From CAYUMU01 sp964445985 (GTDB lineage: Bacteria > Planctomycetota > Planctomycetia > Pirellulales > S012-138): 64,000 nucleotides of DNA. The notes under the pieces were generated by a model. That model was not told where the DNA came from and did not search any database. It was given only the letters and a program-made list of their open reading frames with translations. The stretch spans positions 1 to 64,000 of the forward strand of contig CAYUMU010000028.1 of NCBI GenBank assembly GCA_964445985.1. Direction: 5' to 3'. Made by a program: the position numbers and the translations under genes. Numbering within the stretch: the first letter of the stretch is position 1; each line of letters begins with the position of its first letter. Below are positions 1 to 8,489 of this stretch, piece after piece.

Positions 1-549
1 CCACGCCCGGCCACCCCGCAAAACGCCCGCTCAAAGCCATTTCCCGACGCTCACTGGCTAGGGTTCACCGGGTGGTTGCGCTCGGTGCCCAGATCAGGCG
101 ATCGGCTCGCGGTCGCGGGGAAAGGCGGCGGAATCGGGGGGCACTCGCGGCAGCAACAGCCAGGGGAGCATGGCGGCGCTGATGGCTGCCGAGAAACGTG
201 CTGAAGCATGAAGGGGTATAACTTACCACAATCCCCCAGGGCTGGGGGGCCGCCGGAGGGGCGATAACCGTGGCAGCCTGGTCCCGCCCCGCCGCCCGCG
301 GGGCTGCATGGTGAACTTGGATAATTGGCGAACGGCGCGTAAGATTCGACCTGCGAGGGAATGTAAGCCGGAGCGAATGAATGAGCGAGCCCACTGCCAC
401 GGCAGGTGACACGACCTTCCAAACCAGCGGCGGCAGCCAAGGTGCCCGGCCCCTGCCCTCGCCTGGATGTCGGCTGCCGGCCGCAACTTGGCATTTCGCA
501 ACCCGGCGGGCATTTGCGGGGCACGCCGCTGCCCCAGAATGGCGAACCC
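1..549. other. Leading stretch without a convincing gene
   Basis: I see no supportable coding region here. The open frames lack ribosome-binding sites and recognisable motifs, and the long minus-strand one runs antisense through the response regulator. A small perfect hairpin lies at 233-248 (CCCCCA / TGGGGG, 4-base loop) but no T-run follows it. The last part is presumably the upstream region of the response-regulator gene at 550. Confidence 0.5.
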
Positions 550-1554
550 ATGCCTAAAATTCTGGTCGTGGACGATTCGGCCGTCGATCGCCGGCTGGTA
601 GGGGGGCTGCTATCGAAAGAATTGGCGGTGGAAGTGACTTTTGCCGCCGAAGGTAAAGATGCGATCGCGCAAATCGCGAATGAAAACCCCGACCTGGTGA
701 TCACCGATATTTTGATGCCGCATCTCGACGGCTTGGGCCTGGTGGCCCTGGTTCGCGAGCGTTTTCCCATGGTGCCGGTGGTGCTGATGACCTCGGCCGG
801 CAGCGAAGACCTGGCCTTCCAGGCGCTAAAATGCGGGGCCTCCAGCTATGTGCCCAAGCGGCTGCTGGCCACCGAACTGGTCGATACGGTGGACCGTGTG
901 CTGGTCGCCGCCAGGCAGAAACGCGAGCAGGCCCGCCTGCTGGAGTGCTTGAAATTCAGCCAGCAGCATTTTGTGCTGGAGAACGACGGCTCGCTGATTT
1001 CGCCGCTCATTGCCTGCCTGCAACAGGCGGCCTCGCAGTTATGCCTGTTCGACGACGCCGACCGCATCCGGCTGGGCGTGGCTCTGGAAGAGGCCCTGGT
1101 GAATGCGGTGTATCATGGCAACTTGGAGATTCACTCGTGCCAGCGCGAGGATCGCGCGGCCTATCAAACGCTAATTGCCCAGCGGCGGCAAACCGACCCT
1201 TACCAGGGACGCCGCGTGCATGTGAATGCGGCCATTTCGTCCAGCGAAGTTGTGATTGCCATTCGCGACGAAGGCTCCGGCTTCAATCCCCAGGCAATTC
1301 CCGATCCTCGGCAAAGCGACTTGGAACAAATCAGCGGCCGAGGGCTGTTGCTGATGCGAACCTTCATGGACGATGTGGCCTTCAATGCGGCGGGGAACGA
1401 GATCACGCTGACCAAGCGCCGTCGCCAGCCCAACGATACAACTCCCGCCGACGCCCCCCCAACCATGGCCGCTCCGCAAGAAGACGGCCCTCCCAAAGAC
1501 GGGCCTGCCAGCAACCCCCGCTTTGCGGCCGATGGCTCCAGCGGTCAGAAATAA
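550..1554 (+). CDS. Response regulator fused to RsbW-like ATPase
   Basis: 334 residues. The N-terminal receiver domain (about 1-118) begins MPKILVVDDSAVD and shows the acidic pocket (D8, D9), probable phosphoacceptor Asp53 in ITDILMP, and the conserved Lys (K103). The second half carries an anti-sigma/serine-kinase type HATPase fold: ALEEALVNAVYHGN (N box, about 175-190), IRDEGSGFNP (G1) and GRGLLLMRTFMD (G2). The last 50 residues are Pro/Asp-rich and probably disordered. The frame is open upstream to 406, but homology starts at 550, so that start was chosen. The inferred role is a phosphorylation-controlled switch that binds an anti-sigma antagonist or phosphorylates a partner. No sensor kinase is adjacent. 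Family assignment is firm; the partner is unknown. Confidence 0.88.
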   Translation: MPKILVVDDSAVDRRLVGGLLSKELAVEVTFAAEGKDAIAQIANENPDLVITDILMPHLDGLGLVALVRERFPMVPVVLMTSAGSEDLAFQALKCGASSYVPKRLLATELVDTVDRVLVAARQKREQARLLECLKFSQQHFVLENDGSLISPLIACLQQAASQLCLFDDADRIRLGVALEEALVNAVYHGNLEIHSCQREDRAAYQTLIAQRRQTDPYQGRRVHVNAAISSSEVVIAIRDEGSGFNPQAIPDPRQSDLEQISGRGLLLMRTFMDDVAFNAAGNEITLTKRRRQPNDTTPADAPPTMAAPQEDGPPKDGPASNPRFAADGSSGQK

Positions 1555-1601
1555 ACTGCCGAGCTCGCTAGCAAAATTGGGCATTTACGCCCCCTGGGCG
1601 G

Positions 1602-1778
1602 CTACTTTTTCTTGGCGGCTTTCTTCTTGGCTGCCTTTTTAACGGCGGCTTTCTTCGCGCCCGTCTTCTTGGCCGATTGCTTGGGCTCGGTCTTTCCCGC
1701 AGCCGACTTCTTGCCGCTGAAGATCCGGTCCCAGCCGTCCCCGAACTCGTTGCTTCCTCGACTGTGGGTGATGGTCAT
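1602..1778 (-). CDS. 58-residue protein with Lys/Ala-rich histone-like tail
   Basis: Minus-strand reading gives 58 residues starting MTITHSRGSNEFGDGWDRIF, followed by a strongly basic tail of AKK/AAKK units (residues 37-58, ending AAKKKAAKKK). AAGGAA lies about 6 bases upstream of the ATG, a good ribosome-binding site. The compact N-terminal module with a conserved-looking GWDRIF core plus the tail resembles small planctomycete proteins with histone H1-like tails. I do not know its function; nucleic-acid binding is inferred from charge only. It converges on the response-regulator gene and diverges from phosphoglucomutase. The plus strand across it is an antisense Phe/Ala-rich frame and is not a gene. 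Confidence 0.72.
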   Translation of the reverse strand: MTITHSRGSNEFGDGWDRIFSGKKSAAGKTEPKQSAKKTGAKKAAVKKAAKKKAAKKK

Positions 1779-2006
1779 GACCGTTCCTTGGGTTGGATGA
1801 ATATTGCGTGAAGCTCAATTACCGGGTGGTTCGCGGCAGCATGATAGCGAATTTGGCCGATCGTTCAAACGGGAGCGGCGGGGCGCTGGTCCTCGCGCCG
1901 ACAGGCCCCTTGAACAGGCGAGGAACTATCGGCAACAATGCCCTGCGGCAGCTTTCGCCGGTGTTTGCTTCCCCCCTTCCGATCCGCAAAACAAGGTAAC
2001 CGCGGC

Positions 2007-3863
2007 ATGACGCAACCACTTTCCGCAGATGCTCGCGAGCAGTCTTTGCGCCTGCTCGACCAGGCTGTTCAAAGTGGTCGACTTTCGCGGGGGGCGAAGC
2101 CGAATATTCGGGCCTGGCTCACCCAGCCCCGTTATGGCGACTATGCGGCCGAGGTCGCCGAGCATCTTCAACAAGGCAAGTGGAAGGAACTGGACGACGC
2201 CTTTTGGACGATCATTCCCTTTGGAACCGGAGGGCGGCGCGGGCGAATGTATCCGATTGGCTCCAACGCCATCAACGATCGCACGATCGGCGAAAGCGCC
2301 CAGGGCCTGGCCGACTACGTCCATCGGCACCCGGAAGCCTTCCAGCCGGCGCTCGGCGAAAACGATGGTCTCTCGTGCGCTATTGCCTACGATACCCGGC
2401 ACCGCTCGCGGCATTTCGCGGAATTGTGCGCCGAGATCATGGTCGCCAACGGTTTTAAGGTGTGCTTTCTCGACGGTCATCGCAGCACGCCCGAGCTTTC
2501 GGTCACGGTTCGCCACAAACGCTGCAATTGCGGCATCATGGTCACCGCCAGCCATAACCCGCCCAGCGACAACGCCGTGAAGGTTTACGGTTCGTCGGGC
2601 GGTCAACTGCTTCCTCCGCACGACAGCGGCGTGATCGATTGCGTGATGAACGCCGACCAGATCCAGCGGCGGCCGTTCGCGGAATGCGTCGCCGACGGGG
2701 CGGTGGAGTTTTGCCAGGACGAAGTGGACCACGTCTACGTGGAAAACGTGCTGGCCCAAAGCCAACTGCTCAATCAAACCGATCACGACCATCCGCTCTC
2801 CATCTTGTACTCCCCGTTGCATGGCGTCGGCGCCACCGGCGTGTTGCCTTCTCTGGCGGGCGCCGGCTTCCACCAGGTCGAAGTGTTCGGACCGCATGCC
2901 ACGCCCGACGGCGATTTTCCCAACGTGCCCGGCCATGTTTCCAATCCAGAAAATCCCGAGACCTTCACGGCGATGATCGAGCACGCCGAAACATCGGGCG
3001 CCGAACTGATCATGTCCACCGATCCCGATGCCGATCGCCTGGGAGCCGCGGCGCGCTTGGGCGCCGGCCAGCCGTTCGCCACCTTCACCGGCAACCAGAT
3101 CGGTGCCCTGCTGGCCGACTTTGTGCTCAGCGCTAAGCAGCAAGCCGGCAAGCTCACCCCTCAGCATTACGTGGTCAAAACGCTGGTCACCACCGAGCTG
3201 ATTCGCCGCATTGCCGATAGCTACGGCGCCACCACCTATGGCAACCTGCTGGTGGGCTTCAAATGGATTGCCCAGGTAATCGACCAGGTGGGTCCGGAAA
3301 AGTTCGTGCTGGGAACCGAGGAATCGCACGGCTTCCAGGTGGGCACCTACGCTCGTGATAAGGACGGCGCCGTGGCCGCGCTGCTGCTTGCCGAGTTGGC
3401 CGTGACCTGCAAGGCCAACGGCCAAACGCTGCAAGAAAAACTCAACGAGCTGTTCGAGCGGCACGGAGCCCACGCCGAGCGGACGGTTTCGGTCTCGTTC
3501 CCCGGCTCCGAAGGCATGGCCCGCATGATGAAGCTCATGGCCGACCTCCGTAGCGACCCACCCCAGCAACTGGCCGGCCTGCCAGTCAAACAGGTGCGCG
3601 ATTACGAAAACCTGCTGGTCACCCCGCGTGGCGGCTCCGCGGCCCCCTTGGATGGCCCTCGCGGCGACCTGGTGATTTGCGACCTGGAAGCCGAAGGCAA
3701 CTACGCGGCCGTGCGCCCCTCGGGCACCGAACCCAAGGTGAAGTTTTATCTGTTCACCTACGAACCGGTAACCCAATCGGCAGGGGTGGAAGCCGCCAAG
3801 GCCAAGCTGATCCAACGCTTGGACGCCCTGGAAAGCGACCTGAAGCAGGTGGCGCTGGGATAG
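2007..3863 (+). CDS. Phosphoglucomutase / phosphohexomutase
   Basis: 618 residues, an alpha-D-phosphohexomutase interconverting hexose 1- and 6-phosphates in the cytoplasm. All four signature loops are present: phosphoserine loop TASHNPPSDNAVKVY with catalytic Ser182, metal loop DPDADR (339-344), sugar-binding loop GTEESHG (about 436-442), and phosphate-binding RPSGTEPK (about 570-577). Length matches the PgcA-type group that prefers glucose phosphates. The frame is open upstream, but family similarity starts at MTQPLSAD. The gene lies upstream of transaldolase and glgC, so it probably supplies glucose 1-phosphate for glycogen or other storage-sugar synthesis. Glucose versus mannose preference cannot be read from the sequence. 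Confidence 0.93.
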   Translation: MTQPLSADAREQSLRLLDQAVQSGRLSRGAKPNIRAWLTQPRYGDYAAEVAEHLQQGKWKELDDAFWTIIPFGTGGRRGRMYPIGSNAINDRTIGESAQGLADYVHRHPEAFQPALGENDGLSCAIAYDTRHRSRHFAELCAEIMVANGFKVCFLDGHRSTPELSVTVRHKRCNCGIMVTASHNPPSDNAVKVYGSSGGQLLPPHDSGVIDCVMNADQIQRRPFAECVADGAVEFCQDEVDHVYVENVLAQSQLLNQTDHDHPLSILYSPLHGVGATGVLPSLAGAGFHQVEVFGPHATPDGDFPNVPGHVSNPENPETFTAMIEHAETSGAELIMSTDPDADRLGAAARLGAGQPFATFTGNQIGALLADFVLSAKQQAGKLTPQHYVVKTLVTTELIRRIADSYGATTYGNLLVGFKWIAQVIDQVGPEKFVLGTEESHGFQVGTYARDKDGAVAALLLAELAVTCKANGQTLQEKLNELFERHGAHAERTVSVSFPGSEGMARMMKLMADLRSDPPQQLAGLPVKQVRDYENLLVTPRGGSAAPLDGPRGDLVICDLEAEGNYAAVRPSGTEPKVKFYLFTYEPVTQSAGVEAAKAKLIQRLDALESDLKQVALG

Positions 3864-3975
3864 GGGGCGGCACGGGGATAGGAGGCCCATCGGCTGCGGG
3901 CAGAAAGCCGCTCTCCCGCTTGGAAGGAGCCCAGCTGAACCAAGAGCGAGGCCCGATCGCGCCTCGCCAATTGAA

Positions 3976-4046
3976 CTGCCCCCCGAGGAATCGGACCTCG
4001 GCCTACTGATCCAGAGTCAGTCGCGCTACCACTACGCCAGGGGGCA
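3976..4046 (-). tRNA. tRNA-Gln (anticodon CTG)
   Basis: The reverse strand folds into a 71-base cloverleaf. The 7-bp acceptor is TGCCCCC / GGGGGCA, the D arm GCGT-AGTGGTAG-CGC, the anticodon stem ACTGA / TCAGT around loop CTCTGGA (anticodon CTG), and the T stem CGAGG / CCTCG. The discriminator base is G, as usual for glutamine. CCA is not encoded (GTT follows). The T loop reads TCCGATT, so position 55 is C instead of the near-universal U; see findings. It sits between phosphoglucomutase and transaldolase, on the opposite strand. Confidence 0.9.
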
Positions 4047-4446
4047 AGATTTGCCGCTTTTCGCTAGCAATTACTGTTTTTGTAACCGTACTGGTTGCCC
4101 CAACAGGCGTCAATAGCCCTTGGGCGACGGTCCAAGGGGTCCAAGGGTGCCCACGGCCCGTCATCCGCGCGCAGATCCCTACCACTTCGGCAAGTCGTTT
4201 GCTCCGTTGGCCAAAAGCGCCGGACTTAGCCCAGGGCAGTTCCTAGAACGTGTCCTCCTGATTTGGTATCTTACTCCCCAACGTGGCAACGCCCCCCATC
4301 GCAATAATGTTCACCCGCCTTTTGGGTGGTCGCAGCGAAGTGGGCTTTCACCTCGGTGTGCCGAGCAGAAAGTCCGTCTCGCCAGAGCTGGGTCGAGGGC
4401 CTGTTTGCCGGATGCGCCTCCCTTTCCCATTTTGGATCGACTCACC
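4047..4446. other. 400-base gap upstream of transaldolase
   Basis: No gene, tRNA or clear repeat is visible. The transaldolase frame runs open leftward to 4120, but no family similarity exists before MTTPLESL. The stretch must contain the transaldolase promoter and leader, and the minus-strand promoter of tRNA-Gln. I see no convincing sigma-70 boxes or riboswitch fold. Confidence 0.4.
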
Positions 4447-5499
4447 ATGACTACGCCTCTGGAATCGTTGATCGCCACCGGCACGAAGCTCTGGCTCGAC
4501 TCCATCGATCCTGAGTTGGTTGCGGAGAATCGTCGCTTGGGAGCCACCGGGGCCACATCCAACCCCATCATTATTTCCGACATTATCAAGACTGGCCGGT
4601 TCGATGACCGGATTGAACAACTGGTGCGGCAAGGTTTGACCGATGACGAAATTGCCTGGGACATGACCAACCACCTGGTGGAACAAGCCCAAGAGGTTTT
4701 CCACCCGGTGTGGGCCAGCACCGGCGGCAACGACGGCTACGTGAGCTTTGAGCTCGACCCGCTGCTGGAAGACCCCGAGCAAGGGCCGCCCGAAGACGAG
4801 CGCGTGGCCCGCTACCTGGAATTGGGCAAAAAGTGGTCCGCCGGTCACGATAATCGCATGATCAAGGTGCCGGCCACTCCCGCCGGATTGCAAGCCTTGG
4901 AAGACCTGGCGGCCGCCGGAATCACCCTCAATGTGACGTTGATCTTCACCGAGCGCCAATACATTGAAGCTCGCGAAGCCGTGTGGCGGGGGGCGCAACG
5001 CCGCGATTCGCTGGAGCACTTCAAGAGCGTGTACAGTATTTTCGTGTCGCGTATCGATGTGTACACCGAGAAGCACGTGCCCCAGCTTTCAGCCGCCGCC
5101 CAGGGTGAGGTCGGCATTGTCAACGCCAAACGCATTTGGGCTGCCAACCGCGAGTTTTGGCAAGACAAGGGCACCCCTCTCGCCCAGGAAATGATCTTCG
5201 CCAGCACCGGCACCAAAAAGCCTGAAGATCCGCCCACCAAGTACGTGGCGGCGTTCGCCGGCAGCGATATCGAAACCAACCCGCCCGCCACCAACGAGGC
5301 CGTGCAGAACTCGGGCCTGACCTTCAAACGCCAGGTCGACGAACTTCCGCCCCCGGCGGTGCTAACCGAGATCGATCAGCAGGTGGATTTTGCTCACTTG
5401 GAAGCCACGCTGATGTCGGAAGGCCTCAAGAAATTTGCCGATCCGCAAAAGGCGCTGCTCAAACTGATCGGAGACAAGCGAGCCGAGTTGGCCAGCTAA
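4447..5499 (+). CDS. tal: Transaldolase
   Basis: 350 residues. Transfers a dihydroxyacetone unit between sugar phosphates in the non-oxidative pentose phosphate pathway. Recognisable are the N-terminal substrate segment GATGATSNPII, the strand NRMIKVPATPAG carrying the probable Schiff-base Lys140, and ITLNVTLIFTERQY, followed by the SRIDVYTEK helix region. Length and the ATGATSNP segment fit the larger TalB-type enzymes rather than the roughly 220-residue TalC/MipB group. The start ATG was chosen from the family N-terminus. glgC follows 35 bases downstream on the same strand, so co-transcription is likely. Confidence 0.93.
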   Translation: MTTPLESLIATGTKLWLDSIDPELVAENRRLGATGATSNPIIISDIIKTGRFDDRIEQLVRQGLTDDEIAWDMTNHLVEQAQEVFHPVWASTGGNDGYVSFELDPLLEDPEQGPPEDERVARYLELGKKWSAGHDNRMIKVPATPAGLQALEDLAAAGITLNVTLIFTERQYIEAREAVWRGAQRRDSLEHFKSVYSIFVSRIDVYTEKHVPQLSAAAQGEVGIVNAKRIWAANREFWQDKGTPLAQEMIFASTGTKKPEDPPTKYVAAFAGSDIETNPPATNEAVQNSGLTFKRQVDELPPPAVLTEIDQQVDFAHLEATLMSEGLKKFADPQKALLKLIGDKRAELAS

Positions 5500-5534
5500 C
5501 CCCTCCCCCCCAACTCGCTACGAAAGTTCACGGT

Positions 5535-6824
5535 ATGAAGAATGTGCTCGCCCTGGTTTTGGGAGGCGGCCGCGGCACCCGGCTGTTTCCGCTCACGCAA
5601 TACCGATCCAAACCCGCCGTCCCCGTCGCGGGCAAATATCGGCTGATCGATATCCCCCTATCGAACTGCATCAACAGCAACGTGAATAAAATCTATGTGC
5701 TCACGCAGTTCAATTCCGTCAGTTTGCATCGCCATATTCGCCTGACCTATCGCTTCGACAATTTCAGCGGAGGCTTCGTGGAGTTGCTGGCGGCCCAGCA
5801 AACCATGGATCGCCAGGACTGGTATCAGGGCACGGCCGACGCGGTGCGACAAAACCTGCGCTATATCGAGCAGCACTGGGTGGACTACGTGCTGATTCTG
5901 TCGGGCGATCAGCTCTATCGCATGGACTTTGAGGACATGCTGGCCAAGCACAAGGCGGCCAATGCGCACGTCTCCATTGCCGCGCTGCCGGTCAGCCGCG
6001 AAGAAGCCAGCGCGCTGGGCATCATGCGCCTGGACGACAGCGGCCGCGTGGTGGGCTTCTTGGAAAAACCCCAGACCAAGGAAGAGGTCGAGATTGTCCG
6101 CACCGATCCGGCCTGGATCGATGCCCAGGGGCTGGAAAGCCGAGGCCGCGACCTGCTGGCCAGCATGGGCATTTATCTCTTCAACCGCGAAACGCTGGTC
6201 AACCTGCTCCGCAAGACCGACTATTGGGACTTTGGGCGGGAGATCTTTCCCGCCGCCATTCGCACCCATCGCGTGCAGGTCCATTTGTTCGATGGCTATT
6301 GGGAAGACATCGGCACCATCAAGTCGTTCTACCACGCCAATCTGGAACTGGCCGGCCAGAACGCCCCGTTCCAACTCAACTCGCAAGACCAGCCCATTTA
6401 CAGCCGCGCGCGCTTCTTGCCGCCCTCGCGGTTCGATGGCGTGCAGGTTAGCAACAGCATCATCGCCGATGGTTGCCTGATCGGCGAAGGCTCGGTGATC
6501 GAGAACAGCGTGATTGGCCTCCGCTGCCGGATCGGCAAGAACGTGACCATTCGCGATACCGTGGTGATGGGCGCCGACGAATACGAGCCAGAAGGCCAAC
6601 CCAACTCGGGGGCCGATAAAAATGGCCCCGTGGTGGGCATCGGCGACAACAGCCATATTCAAGGCGCGATTGTGGACAAAAACTGCCGCATCGGCGCCGG
6701 CGTAAAAATCGTGAACACCCACGAATCGGCCGACCGCGACCTGGATGGAGTCTGCATCCGCGACGGCGTGGTGGTGGTGACCCGCGGGGCGACGATTTCC
6801 GATGGCTATACGCTGGAATGTTAG
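5535..6824 (+). CDS. glgC: Glucose-1-phosphate adenylyltransferase
   Basis: 429 residues, the usual length for bacterial GlgC. Forms ADP-glucose from ATP and glucose 1-phosphate, the committing step of glycogen synthesis. The N-terminal nucleotidyltransferase begins LVLGGGRGTRLFPLT, then SKPAVPVAGKYRLIDIPLSN and the GTADAVRQN loop. The C-terminal third is a left-handed beta helix (DGCLIGEGSVIENSVIGL repeats) that usually carries allosteric sites. It lies 35 bases after transaldolase and about 1.7 kb after phosphoglucomutase, which would provide its substrate. No glycogen synthase or branching enzyme is in the window. Confidence 0.96.
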   Translation: MKNVLALVLGGGRGTRLFPLTQYRSKPAVPVAGKYRLIDIPLSNCINSNVNKIYVLTQFNSVSLHRHIRLTYRFDNFSGGFVELLAAQQTMDRQDWYQGTADAVRQNLRYIEQHWVDYVLILSGDQLYRMDFEDMLAKHKAANAHVSIAALPVSREEASALGIMRLDDSGRVVGFLEKPQTKEEVEIVRTDPAWIDAQGLESRGRDLLASMGIYLFNRETLVNLLRKTDYWDFGREIFPAAIRTHRVQVHLFDGYWEDIGTIKSFYHANLELAGQNAPFQLNSQDQPIYSRARFLPPSRFDGVQVSNSIIADGCLIGEGSVIENSVIGLRCRIGKNVTIRDTVVMGADEYEPEGQPNSGADKNGPVVGIGDNSHIQGAIVDKNCRIGAGVKIVNTHESADRDLDGVCIRDGVVVVTRGATISDGYTLEC

Positions 6825-6830
6825 AAGAAA

Positions 6831-6891
6831 TGCGGAATTCGGAGTGTGGAATTCGGAGTTCTCCGTCATTCCCACGAACGCGGGAATCCAG
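6831..6891. repeat. GAATTCGGAGT repeat plus dRS3-like palindrome
   Basis: Immediately after glgC two copies of GGAATTCGGAGT occur in tandem (6834-6860). They are followed at 6864-6891 by a palindromic unit containing ATTCCC-N8-GGGAAT (6868-6887), the form known as dRS3 in Neisseria. Both families recur in this window, the first at 6998, 8490, 10033 and 44164, the second at 22453, 23525 and 30084. A short stretch beginning GCGGATACGACTC (from about 6897) recurs near 22312. Confidence 0.8.
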
Positions 6892-6997
6892 TCGCGGCGG
6901 ATACGACTCGGCAATCAACATCAACTCCGATGCGAACTACATGGCGGAAAGTTATTCTTCGGCGTGCCCGTAACACCGTCGAGCTCCAGGTTCTTTA

Positions 6998-7032
6998 ACT
7001 CCGCACTCCGAATTCCGCGCTCCGCACTCAAG
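6998..7032. repeat. Inverted copy of GAATTCGGAGT repeat
   Basis: ACTCCGCACTCCGAATTCC and following bases are the reverse complement of the unit at 6831, so the intergenic space after glgC is bracketed by oppositely oriented copies about 140 bases apart. The copy ends a few bases before the cyclase-family ATG and therefore occupies the position where its ribosome-binding site should be. Confidence 0.75.
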
Positions 7033-7034
7033 AC

Positions 7035-7802
7035 ATGCGTTTCCTCGATCTCAGCCTGCCGCTCGAAGACGACTCCGCCTGGTCGCCGCGTTGGGCGCGC
7101 ACTCGGGTGAAGCATCAGAGCCATAAATTTGGCGCCTTCGTGGTGCGTTGGCTCCTTGGCGTAAAGGCCAAACATTTGCGGACTGGCACCGGTTGGGCCA
7201 ACGATCAGTTGGCGCTCTCCACGCACGGCGCCACCCATGTCGATGCCCCTTGGCATTACTCGCCCACCTGCGGCGGGCAAAAATCGCGGACCATCGACGA
7301 GATGCCGCTGGACTGGTTTTATGGGCCGGGCGTGATGCTCGATATTTCGCATCTCGATCCGCTCTCCGCGGCCAGCCTGGCCGATGTGCGGCAGCAGTTG
7401 GCGAAAATCGGCCATGCGCTTTCGCCCGGCGAAATCGTGCTGTTCCGCACCGGCAACGATCGCCTCTGGGGACAGCGCAAGTATTACGCCAGTGGGCCGG
7501 GCATCAGCGCCGAGGCCACCCGCTGGCTTATCGAGCAGGGAATTCGCGTGATGGGCATCGACGCCTGGGGATGGGATTCGCCCCTTTACCACCAAGCCAA
7601 GGCGGCCAAGGCCACCGGCCGCAACGATATCTTCTGGGCGGCGCACTACGTGGGCGTCGAGCTGGAATACTGCCACATGGAACGCCTGGCCAATCTCGAC
7701 CAACTGCCCGCCACGGGGTTCACGCTCTGCGCCTTTCCGCTCAAGGTGAAAGGCGGCAGCGCGGGGCCAGCCCGGATTGTGGCGATGCTCGAAGAAGCGT
7801 AG
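7035..7802 (+). CDS. Cyclase-family (kynurenine formamidase-like) hydrolase
   Basis: 255 residues. The metal-binding signature HGATHVDAPWH (about residues 72-82) is the HxGTHxDxPxH motif of the cyclase/kynurenine formamidase family, which hydrolyses N-formyl or cyclic amide bonds using a divalent metal. It begins MRFLDLSLPLEDD, typical for the family, and has FRTGNDRLW and GIDAWGWDSP in the expected order. No signal peptide, so cytoplasmic. The usual family contexts (tryptophan or pyrimidine degradation) are absent nearby, so the substrate is unknown. There is no clear ribosome-binding site because a repeat abuts the start codon. Confidence 0.85.
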   Translation: MRFLDLSLPLEDDSAWSPRWARTRVKHQSHKFGAFVVRWLLGVKAKHLRTGTGWANDQLALSTHGATHVDAPWHYSPTCGGQKSRTIDEMPLDWFYGPGVMLDISHLDPLSAASLADVRQQLAKIGHALSPGEIVLFRTGNDRLWGQRKYYASGPGISAEATRWLIEQGIRVMGIDAWGWDSPLYHQAKAAKATGRNDIFWAAHYVGVELEYCHMERLANLDQLPATGFTLCAFPLKVKGGSAGPARIVAMLEEA

Positions 7803-7828
7803 CTTTTCCTGGCTGGATTCAGTGCCGT

Positions 7829-7850
7829 TCCCTCGCTAACGCGTCGGGTT
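7829..7850. repeat. Short interspersed repeat (CCCTCGCTAACGCGTC type)
   Basis: This 22-base unit between the cyclase-family gene and purN is the exact reverse complement of 58325-58346. Its outer 15 bases recur again at 58504-58518. It marks one member of an interspersed repeat family lying in the gap between two convergent genes. Confidence 0.8.
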
Positions 7851-7870
7851 CCCAGAGAGGGTGCGAAGCG

Positions 7871-8479
7871 TTAAATAGTCGCCTTCCCAGCCGCGTACTG
7901 CGAAAGGGCGCGGGGGTAGAGATCACACTCGGCTTCAAACACCCGGGCAGCCAGCGTCTCTGGCGTGTCGCCCGCCATTACCGGCACTTGCTGCTGCTCG
8001 ATGATCGGCCCATGGTCGTATTCGTTGTCGACAAAGTGCACCGTGCAACCGCTGACCGAATCGCCTCGGGCCAGCACCGACTCATGCACGCGGCGGCCAT
8101 AGAATCCTTGGCCACAGTGGGCGGGGATCAGCGACGGGTGAATGTTCACCACCCGCTGCTCAAAGTCCGCCGGAATGATCAGCTTCTTGAGGAATCCGCC
8201 GCAAACCACCAGGTGCGGATGCACTTCGCGGCACAAGTCAAACAGCCGCCGGCTTGCCGCCGCATCGTCCTTGAGATCGCGCCAGGGAACCACCGCCGTG
8301 GGCAGATCCGCGTCTTCGGCAATTTCCAGTCCGTAAGCGCGTTGCGTGCTGGAGATCACCCGATCGATGCGGGCGTCGAGCTGATGCGAATGAATCTTGG
8401 CGATCAGATTGCGCAGGGTGGTGCCCCCGCCGGAAATCAGCACCACGATTCTTAGCGGCGATAGCGGGAACAAAGGCAT
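7871..8479 (-). CDS. purN: Phosphoribosylglycinamide formyltransferase
   Basis: 202 residues. Transfers a formyl group from 10-formyl-THF to GAR in purine synthesis. The N-terminal strand-loop is VVLISGGGTTLRNLI; the catalytic set is seen as VVNIHPSLIP (Asn and His) and DNEYDHGPII (Asp). The frame extends 19 codons upstream to 8536, but those codons translate a GAATTCGGAGT-type intergenic repeat and lack similarity, so the internal ATG (MPLFPLSPLRIV) was chosen. The family formate-binding HPSLLPKY is replaced by HPSLIPAHCGQGFYG, a variant seen in related formyltransferase-like proteins. ileS lies upstream on the same strand, about 60 bases away. Confidence 0.88.
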   Translation of the reverse strand: MPLFPLSPLRIVVLISGGGTTLRNLIAKIHSHQLDARIDRVISSTQRAYGLEIAEDADLPTAVVPWRDLKDDAAASRRLFDLCREVHPHLVVCGGFLKKLIIPADFEQRVVNIHPSLIPAHCGQGFYGRRVHESVLARGDSVSGCTVHFVDNEYDHGPIIEQQQVPVMAGDTPETLAARVFEAECDLYPRALSQYAAGKATI

Positions 8480-8489
8480 GGGGGGAAAC

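Noticed and set aside
51..770. Long minus-strand open frame at the left edge
   Set aside because: It is antisense to the response regulator, has no ribosome-binding site, and its composition (Ser/Pro/Arg-rich) is typical of a GC-rich shadow frame.
1612..1800. Plus-strand Phe/Ala-rich frame opposite the Lys-tail protein
   Set aside because: It is the antisense of an AAKK repeat; the minus strand has a ribosome-binding site and a coherent protein.
1926..3890. Minus-strand open frame of 654 codons over phosphoglucomutase
   Set aside because: It mirrors the phosphohexomutase codons; the plus strand has all four active-site loops, the minus strand none.
6921..7703. Minus-strand frame over the cyclase-family gene
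   Set aside because: No motif; the plus strand has the HxGTHxDxPxH metal signature.
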